From the NCBI GenBank assembly GCA_016871135.1, contig VFZQ01000103.1, forward strand, positions 1-10,906: DNA of 10,906 bases, in the 5' to 3' direction. The stretch comes from Acidobacteriota bacterium. GTDB lineage: Bacteria > Acidobacteriota > Terriglobia > Bryobacterales > Bryobacteraceae. Below, one piece after another: positions 5,952-10,906 of this stretch. Every line of letters starts with the position of its first letter. The first letter of the stretch is position 1. The notes under the pieces were generated by a model, which was given only the letters and a program-made list of their open reading frames with translations, did no database searches and was not told where the DNA came from. The translations under genes were made by a program, and so were the position numbers.

Positions 5952-7865
5952 CGGTTCGATTCGGGTCAGCATCACGATGTTCGGTCCGCCGCCGTTGTAG
6001 GCCGATTGAAAAGCATTCACGGTCGGGAACGTCGACGACTGGCTATTGCCGACAATGTGAAAAGCTCCCTCGGGGCTTACCGCGACCGCCCGCGGCTGAT
6101 CGCCGGAGTTGCCGCCCAGGTAGGTCGAGAACTGCAACTGCTGGCCGTCGGCGCGGAACCTGGCCAGGAACCAATCGGCCGTGCAAGGCGTCGCCCGGCA
6201 AGGGCTCCCAACCGCTGTTTGCAGCGGCTGCACCAGCGGGTAATTCAACGACTGCGTGTAGCCGGCGACATACACGTTCTTCTCCGCATCGATGCCGATG
6301 CCGAAACCCTGTTCCGTAGAACTGCCGCCGAGGAATGTCGCCCAAAGCGCATCATTCCCTTCAGGGTGCATCTTGAGTACGAAGCACTCGGTGCCGCCGC
6401 CGGAGGCCCGAAGCCGGTTGCGCGTCGGAAACGTCGTGCTGGTCGTATAGCCGGTCAAATAGGCGCTGCCTAGTTCGTCGACCACGATGCCGCGCGCCAA
6501 GTCGTCGCCGGTGCCGCCCCAGAGTGTCGAGTACACCAGTGCGGCGTTGAAAGGATCGATCTTGGTGATGATCAAGTCGCGCGTCCCGCCGCCGTAGTTG
6601 GTCTGTGCTTGGCCCTTCAGCGGAAACGTCCCGTTTGTCGTAGTACCGGAGATGTAAACGTTGTTGGCGGGATCGATGGCGATACCGTTGCCTTCGTCGG
6701 TGCCGGTGCCGCCGAGGTACGTCGAGAAGAGTAGCTGCGATCCATCCGCGGAGAGGTGAGAAACGAAGATATCGCGCGGGCCCGCGAGTTCGTCCTGCAT
6801 TTGACGGACGAGCGGAAAGTTGAGCGACGTCGTCGACCCGGTTACGATCACGCTGCCGTCGGTCGCGACGACAAGGCTGCGCGCATATTCATCGGCCAGG
6901 CCGCCGAGGAACGTCGACCAGACCAAACGCGCGCCATCGGCGGAAATCTTTGCAACAAAGGCATCGCCGCCGTTGAGCATCGAGCCGCCGCCGTAGTTGG
7001 TCTGGTAGGCGCCGGGCGTGACTGGAAATTCGGGCGATGCGGTGAAGCCGGTGATGTAGACGGAACCCGTGCCGTCGACGGCGATATCGAGCCCGCGGTC
7101 GTCCGCGAAACTGCCGAGGTACGTCGACCAGAGTAGTTCGCCGCCGGCGTTGAACTTAGCGATGAAAACGTCGTTCGATCCAAGGAAGAACTCTTGCAAC
7201 GCACTCTTGACCGGAAAGAAGTTCGTGTTCATCACTCCGGTGATGTAGATGTTGTTTTCGGAATCGAGCGTCACGCCCTCGCCCGTTCCGCCGCCCACCC
7301 CGCCCATGTAAGTGCCGAGTGTCATCACCGGATCGATAACCAGAGGCTTTGATCGATCATAAGGGCCGAGTGCAAATCCGTAATTCGAGCCGCTACGAGT
7401 GAAGCGTACATCGACGGCTCCGCCGTTCTGCCCCGCAACAGGCGGGCGCAGCCGCAAGTCGCCGTGCAGGCTCCATGCAACGCGCGACACGTCGGCAAAC
7501 GGCGCGACAAGCAGATCGTACTCAAACTCGCCGCTCGTGTTTTCGTAGAAGACCGCGTCGATGCCGGGAGCCGTGTCAATGCACCGAATGCGTTCGAACT
7601 GTTCGACTGTCACCGACTTCGCTGCCCGGATGTAGCTGGCTTTCGATCTCGCCGGAGTGTCGCCGCGCCAGCCGCCGCCGCATTGGAATTCGAGTTTTGC
7701 CGCGCCGACGACAAGCCCGTTCCGTGTGGCCGCGAACACATTGCTCGCGCTCCGTCCGATGAAGAGCGCTTCGTCCGGTGCTTGTCCGCGGTTGGGTTCG
7801 AAGCGCAGCGGCATCGTGGCGGCGAAAGCCGTGTAAGCACCGAGAATGAATAGTGTGCGGAGCAT
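5949..7865 (-). CDS. Secreted SBBP-repeat beta-propeller protein with N-terminal DUF7948-like domain
   Basis: The product is 638 residues from ATG at 7865. This start is chosen, although the frame is open further upstream, because it opens on a clean signal peptide, 'MLRTLFILGAYTAFAA', cut near residue 16. Residues about 18-178 are the usual partner domain of SBBP proteins: 'RFEPNRGQAP' near the start, 'APGIDAVFYE' and 'EFEYDLLVAPFADV' in the middle, and 'KPLVIDPVM' at the end. From about residue 180 to the C-terminus run seven SBBP repeats of 61-71 residues, each with a 'STYLGG..xD.g..IAVD..GNvYitG.T.S..FP' pattern, beginning near residues 186, 247, 317, 381, 446, 509 and 580. Seven blades predict one complete propeller. 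The protein has no C-terminal sorting or TIGR03437 domain. The start overlaps the receptor stop as TGATG, and the stop abuts the next ATG, so it sits in the middle of a tight three-gene unit. The function is unknown; a surface or periplasmic binding partner of the receptor is an inference from coupling. Confidence 0.92.
   Translation of the reverse strand: MLRTLFILGAYTAFAATMPLRFEPNRGQAPDEALFIGRSASNVFAATRNGLVVGAAKLEFQCGGGWRGDTPARSKASYIRAAKSVTVEQFERIRCIDTAPGIDAVFYENTSGEFEYDLLVAPFADVSRVAWSLHGDLRLRPPVAGQNGGAVDVRFTRSGSNYGFALGPYDRSKPLVIDPVMTLGTYMGGVGGGTGEGVTLDSENNIYITGVMNTNFFPVKSALQEFFLGSNDVFIAKFNAGGELLWSTYLGSFADDRGLDIAVDGTGSVYITGFTASPEFPVTPGAYQTNYGGGSMLNGGDAFVAKISADGARLVWSTFLGGLADEYARSLVVATDGSVIVTGSTTSLNFPLVRQMQDELAGPRDIFVSHLSADGSQLLFSTYLGGTGTDEGNGIAIDPANNVYISGTTTNGTFPLKGQAQTNYGGGTRDLIITKIDPFNAALVYSTLWGGTGDDLARGIVVDELGSAYLTGYTTSTTFPTRNRLRASGGGTECFVLKMHPEGNDALWATFLGGSSTEQGFGIGIDAEKNVYVAGYTQSLNYPLVQPLQTAVGSPCRATPCTADWFLARFRADGQQLQFSTYLGGNSGDQPRAVAVSPEGAFHIVGNSQSSTFPTVNAFQSAYNGGGPNIVMLTRIEP
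5952..7328 (-). repeat. Seven in-gene SBBP repeats (about 185-215 bp each)
   Basis: This is the coding repeat region of the SBBP gene, with a period of roughly 61-71 codons. The repeats are visible in the DNA as well: the stretch coding for 'QTNYGGG' recurs nearly unchanged around 6587-6605 and 6986-7004. The stretch for 'STYLGG' recurs as 'ccgaggtacgtcga' around 6713 and 7113, with a one-base variant around 6904. Most other positions have diverged, so these are old duplications with a few recently homogenised or constrained patches. Confidence 0.7.
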
Positions 7866-7867
7866 CA
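7863..7867 (-). promoter_or_regulatory. TGATG stop-start overlap (translational coupling)
   Basis: On the minus strand the receptor stop TGA (7867-7865) and the SBBP start ATG (7865-7863) share one A. Such overlaps generally mark termination-reinitiation coupling and also fix the SBBP start codon. Confidence 0.65.
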
Positions 7868-10792
7868 GAAGTAGAATTTGAGCGCGAGTTGAATGATGCG
7901 GCCCGGACCGTTGCGATCGCGCCAGAGCTTGCCGAAATTCTGGTTGTAATTGTTGGCGATGATGGCTTCGCGCGTTCCTGCCGTCGGCGGGGTTGTGCGA
8001 TTCCACAGGTAGGGCATGGGCCCGGCAAGCGAGACACAACCAATACGGCAAACGGGCGGCGCGCTGGAGAACATACTGTAGCTAATGCCCGAGTCGAGCG
8101 TGAAAACGGGCGTGTTGGTCAGATTGTAGGCTTCGCCGCGCAGTTCGAAGTAGCGCCGGCGCTCGGCCCACGGATAGATGGACTTGATTAACGTCGCGTT
8201 GGCGGTGAAACGCCACGGATTGCGCGCCCAATCGAGCGTGCGCGCGGCATCGCCGATGTTGCCGAACTCGGGGCGGGCGAATGCTTCGGGGTTAAAGTAG
8301 GGCACGTCGTTGGCGACGCTCCTCGACCACCGGGGATTGCGAATCGGAGCGCCGGGGACGATGTTGGGGCGGATTCGCTCGGTGCCGGTCGCGCCGCCCG
8401 GGATGCCATTGGAGTCATTCAAGAACGGCGAGAAAGGAAAGCCGCTCTGTGTGGTAACGACGCTCGACGCCGTCCAATTTCCCAGGATCATCGACGCTCT
8501 GCGGTTCGCCTTCTTAAAGAACTTGCGGTTACGGCCAAAGGGTAAATCATACGAAACAACAACATTGACGCGATGCCGGATGTCGAAGTTCGACACCGAA
8601 CGATTGGCCTTTAAGTTGTGCGCGTCTTGAATGCGCGTGCTGCCCCAAAGAAAAAGGTTCGGCCCGTTTAGCGTGGCGTCGGAACTGGTGTCGATCGATT
8701 TGCCCCACGTGTAATTCGTGCGGACGAGAACACCGCGCTGATTACGTCGATCCAGCGAAATCGAACCGGCGTGATAAATCGAATTGGCGTTGGTGAGGCC
8801 GGCAACATTGACGTCGCCGACAAGCGGATTGGCGCGCAGATAATCGACGCGTGGCCGTTGAAGCGGATTGCCCGCCTGGTCGACTCGGCCAAACGTATCG
8901 TCGATCAACTCATTGGGATCGATGCCCTCGGCGAGCATCTGTTCGAACTCTTCCCGATCCGGAAAATTAACGCCAAGCAGCGGCGAGTAGAGATGCGTTC
9001 CTTTCTGCCCCATGTAACTGGTGCGAACGACGAAATGCGCGGGGATGAGAAATTCCGTCGTTAGATTCCACGTTTGCACGTAGGGCGAATTAGCGTCGCG
9101 CGTGAAGACAACGCGCGCGCCGCCGGGCACGCGATCATCCTGCACCGTGCCGCAGCCGACGCAGATCTGTCCATCTTCCGGGATATTCAACACGTTCGGA
9201 TTCTTGCGCAGCACCGGTGGGTTGCGGCCGATGGTGACCGTGTAGGCTGGATCGACGCCTTGTGTGCGCGCCGGCACGGCGGTCGCCGATTGCCAGCGAA
9301 GGAATCCCCATGAGCCAGAAGAGCCGACGCCGAAATCCGGAATCGGATCGCGGCCGCGCGAAGTTGTCGGCGGATGTGAGATGCCATACCCGCCGCGGAT
9401 GACGAAGCTGCGGCTGCGCAGAGGGCTCCAGGCCGGCTGCCAGGCGAAGCCGAAGCGCGGTTCGAAGTTTTTGTAGTGCGCGGGCTCCAGGAATCGCGAC
9501 CGGCCATTGTAGCCGGAGTAGAGATAATTAAACGCGAAGCCGCGCGTGTTGCCGTTTACATCCTCGACGGGAATTGGATTATCGTAATCGAACGTCGCTT
9601 GACGATTGAATTTTTCGATCCGCGGCGAGTTGAACTGCCAGCGAACGCCCATGTTCAACGTGAGATCGCGGCGGACGCGAAAGTCGTCTTGAAAGTAAGC
9701 GGCCGCCACCGTCCAGCGGTAGTAGTAAGGGATCAGAATGCTGCGCAGGGCAATGCCGTTTGGCGTCCCGAGAAGGAAGCTTGCGGCCGACCAGCCGCCG
9801 GTGCCGCCGGGAGTATTCGCGTTTCCCGAGTTGGTTTGTGAAGGGTTGAAGGTATAGGTTCCGCAGCAGAGATCGCGCAAGCCGCTGGACTTGGCGTTCA
9901 GCATCATCTTGCGGTAGTCGCCGCCGATCGCGATGTTGTGCCGGCCCTTGATTAGAGTGAGGTCGTCGGAAACCTGGTACTGATGTTCGATGTAATCGCC
10001 GAGCGCGCCATTCAAGCCGATCGAGCTGAGCGCGTTGCCGAACTGCGAGTTGAAGTTGAAGAGCGGATAGCCCCAATTGGTAACGTTCGGGAGGCCGAAT
10101 TTTTCTTTCGTGAAGTTGGTGGTGCCGACTTCGCCGGGCGGCGTGCGGGAGTAATCCGAGAACGTATAACTCGCGCGCAATTCGTTGACCGCGCGCGGTG
10201 AGAGCGTCATCGACAACGACAGCAGAGGCTGGCGGGTGACGCTCTTGTCGCCGGGGAATGTGAAGAACAGCTCGTCCTTACGGATGCGGAAGCGGTCGGA
10301 AAAATTGGGGATTTCCCGGTAGTTGACCGAGAGGCGATTCTTCGGCGTTATGTTGTGATCGACCTTGAACAACATGCGTTTCGATCCGCCGGTAACGCCG
10401 CGCACGCCGAAGTAGTTGCGGCCCTGCGCGTCGAAGGGCTGATTCGGCAAAGGAAGCTCTTCGAGTAGGCGCAGGGTGAGAGGATCGTGGTACTGCTTCG
10501 GAATGACGTAACCGCGTTTGGTTGGATCGGGATCGTTGGCGGACCAGAACGGATACTGCGCCGTTGTCGATGGGCGGTGAATCGGCACGAACTGTTTGCA
10601 GTCCGGCTGCGCGCAGCGCACGGTTTGAAAGATACGCGGCCGGATCTGGCCGGGCGGCACCCAAGAATTGCGGAAATCGCCGTTGCGTTCTTCGACGGTG
10701 GGGAAGCGGTCGTAAATGTCGATTTGATCGAAATACTGCTTGGGCTCGAACGCGGCGAAGAACCACGTCTTGCCCTTGCCGTTGTAGATTCT
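7865..10792 (-). CDS. Oar-like TonB-dependent receptor, 5' end missing
   Basis: About 975 residues of an outer-membrane beta-barrel are intact. The barrel shows alternating aromatic strands such as 'NRLSVNYREIPNF', 'NELRASYTFSDYSR', 'DLTLNMGVRWQFNSP', 'HFVVRTSYMGQKGTHLY' and 'RHRVNVVVSYDLPFG'. It ends in 'QLALKFYF', with the terminal Phe used for barrel assembly. The first recognisable piece is 'IYNGKGKTWFFAAFE', followed by 'FPTVEERNGDFRNS'. In full-length acidobacterial Oar-type receptors this segment comes just after the plug domain. The signal peptide, carboxypeptidase-regulatory-like domain and plug are therefore missing, roughly 200-250 residues. Upstream the frame meets a stop at 10813-10811 after a few unrelated codons. 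The first possible start inside the frame is GTG at 10660, which has no signal peptide, so the present gene should not give a working receptor. No stop or frameshift is seen in the remaining frame, which suggests recent truncation or an insertion that splits the gene. Full-length relatives import large or complex substrates; the substrate here is unknown. Confidence 0.88.
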   Translation of the reverse strand, partial: RIYNGKGKTWFFAAFEPKQYFDQIDIYDRFPTVEERNGDFRNSWVPPGQIRPRIFQTVRCAQPDCKQFVPIHRPSTTAQYPFWSANDPDPTKRGYVIPKQYHDPLTLRLLEELPLPNQPFDAQGRNYFGVRGVTGGSKRMLFKVDHNITPKNRLSVNYREIPNFSDRFRIRKDELFFTFPGDKSVTRQPLLSLSMTLSPRAVNELRASYTFSDYSRTPPGEVGTTNFTKEKFGLPNVTNWGYPLFNFNSQFGNALSSIGLNGALGDYIEHQYQVSDDLTLIKGRHNIAIGGDYRKMMLNAKSSGLRDLCCGTYTFNPSQTNSGNANTPGGTGGWSAASFLLGTPNGIALRSILIPYYYRWTVAAAYFQDDFRVRRDLTLNMGVRWQFNSPRIEKFNRQATFDYDNPIPVEDVNGNTRGFAFNYLYSGYNGRSRFLEPAHYKNFEPRFGFAWQPAWSPLRSRSFVIRGGYGISHPPTTSRGRDPIPDFGVGSSGSWGFLRWQSATAVPARTQGVDPAYTVTIGRNPPVLRKNPNVLNIPEDGQICVGCGTVQDDRVPGGARVVFTRDANSPYVQTWNLTTEFLIPAHFVVRTSYMGQKGTHLYSPLLGVNFPDREEFEQMLAEGIDPNELIDDTFGRVDQAGNPLQRPRVDYLRANPLVGDVNVAGLTNANSIYHAGSISLDRRNQRGVLVRTNYTWGKSIDTSSDATLNGPNLFLWGSTRIQDAHNLKANRSVSNFDIRHRVNVVVSYDLPFGRNRKFFKKANRRASMILGNWTASSVVTTQSGFPFSPFLNDSNGIPGGATGTERIRPNIVPGAPIRNPRWSRSVANDVPYFNPEAFARPEFGNIGDAARTLDWARNPWRFTANATLIKSIYPWAERRRYFELRGEAYNLTNTPVFTLDSGISYSMFSSAPPVCRIGCVSLAGPMPYLWNRTTPPTAGTREAIIANNYNQNFGKLWRDRNGPGRIIQLALKFYF

Positions 10793-10833
10793 TGAATCAA
10801 CGATTCTAAATCAGAGTACTTCAACAAACGAAG
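10793..10833. other. Junction between broken receptor gene and foreign gene end
   Basis: These about 40 bases lie between the stop of the unidentified minus-strand gene and the first receptor-like codons. They hold the perfect 5-bp inverted repeat GAATC-AAC-GATTC (10794-10806). They also hold most of a second one, ACTTC-(7)-GAAGT (10818-10834), directly after the upstream gene's stop. The second could act as a weak terminator for that gene, but it has no T-run. Either could be the end of an inserted element; no target duplication can be checked from one side. Confidence 0.35.
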
Positions 10834-10905
10834 TTACGCGGCCAGTAACTTGACGATGTCCTCAATGGCGCGGTCGGCTTTGTAGTATGCGTTTTCAAGG
10901 GCGGA
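10834..10905 (-). CDS. C-terminal end of an unidentified gene (5' partial)
   Basis: A minus-strand frame is open from the window edge to TAA (10836-10834), giving 'SALENAYYKADRAIEDIVKL' and then 'LAA'. It is a helical, charged tail with ordinary codon use, unlike any part of a TonB-dependent receptor. I do not recognise the family. Its position exactly where the receptor's 5' part should be suggests a gene on an inserted or rearranged segment. Only 23 codons are visible, so it could also be a chance open frame. Confidence 0.4.
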   Translation of the reverse strand, partial: SALENAYYKADRAIEDIVKLLAA

Positions 10906-10906
10906 G

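Noticed and set aside
5952..7328. CRISPR-like or tandem DNA repeat array
   Set aside because: The repeats are 185-215 bp, diverged and in frame, and code for SBBP propeller blades.
7866..8051. 62-codon upstream extension of the SBBP gene (start at 8051)
   Set aside because: The extension is polar and Arg/His-rich, lies antiphase inside the receptor C-terminus, and would bury the signal peptide that begins at ATG 7865.
10818..10834. Rho-independent terminator after the foreign gene end
   Set aside because: The stem is only 5 bp with a 7-base loop and no following T-run, so it is too weak to call as a terminator.

Overview
The window looks like a piece of an Acidobacteriota genome of the Solibacter/Bryobacter type. 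This is inferred from family content. The 5' gene ends in a TIGR03437-type domain, a C-terminal domain I know mainly from Candidatus Solibacter relatives. It is accompanied by an Oar-like TonB-dependent receptor, an SBBP-repeat protein with its usual N-terminal domain, an FG-GAP protein and BamB-like PQQ-propeller proteins, all commonly expanded in that group. The sequence is GC-rich and densely coding. There is no tRNA, rRNA, CRISPR array, complete insertion sequence or gene-free stretch over 300 bases.

Layout, left to right. 2-877 (+) is the C-terminal part of a secreted BACON-like/TIGR03437 protein. 906-2088 (+) is the wreck of a hybrid sensor histidine kinase: part of a periplasmic sensor domain, the second helix of HisKA, the HATPase and a complete receiver, spread over several reading frames and lacking the phospho-accepting His region. 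2066-3169 (-) is a seven-repeat FG-GAP/VCBS protein. Only 22 bases separate it from the divergent PQQ-like propeller gene (3192-4523, +), which is followed 49 bases later by a membrane-anchored WD40-like propeller gene (4573-5583, +). On the minus strand, read from the right, come an Oar-like TonB-dependent receptor lacking its 5' end (7865-~10792), an SBBP propeller protein coupled to it by a TGATG overlap (5949-7865), and a small cytosolic protein whose ATG directly abuts the SBBP stop (5580-5948). Beyond the receptor's broken end lies the last part of an unrelated, unidentified gene (10834-10905, -).

How the parts fit together. Nearly every intact product is predicted to be exported or membrane-anchored, and four are beta-propellers of four different families (FG-GAP, PQQ, WD40-like, SBBP). 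This is a surface/periplasm-oriented region, not a metabolic pathway. The minus-strand trio has the geometry of a coupled operon: an outer-membrane receptor with a secreted propeller partner. The loss of the receptor's 5' end raises the question of whether its downstream partners are still expressed.

I do not see a convincing new defence or mobile system. The points most worth checking are the two rearranged genes (kinase wreck, decapitated receptor), the receptor's four close cysteine pairs, the propeller cluster, and the very short divergent promoter region.
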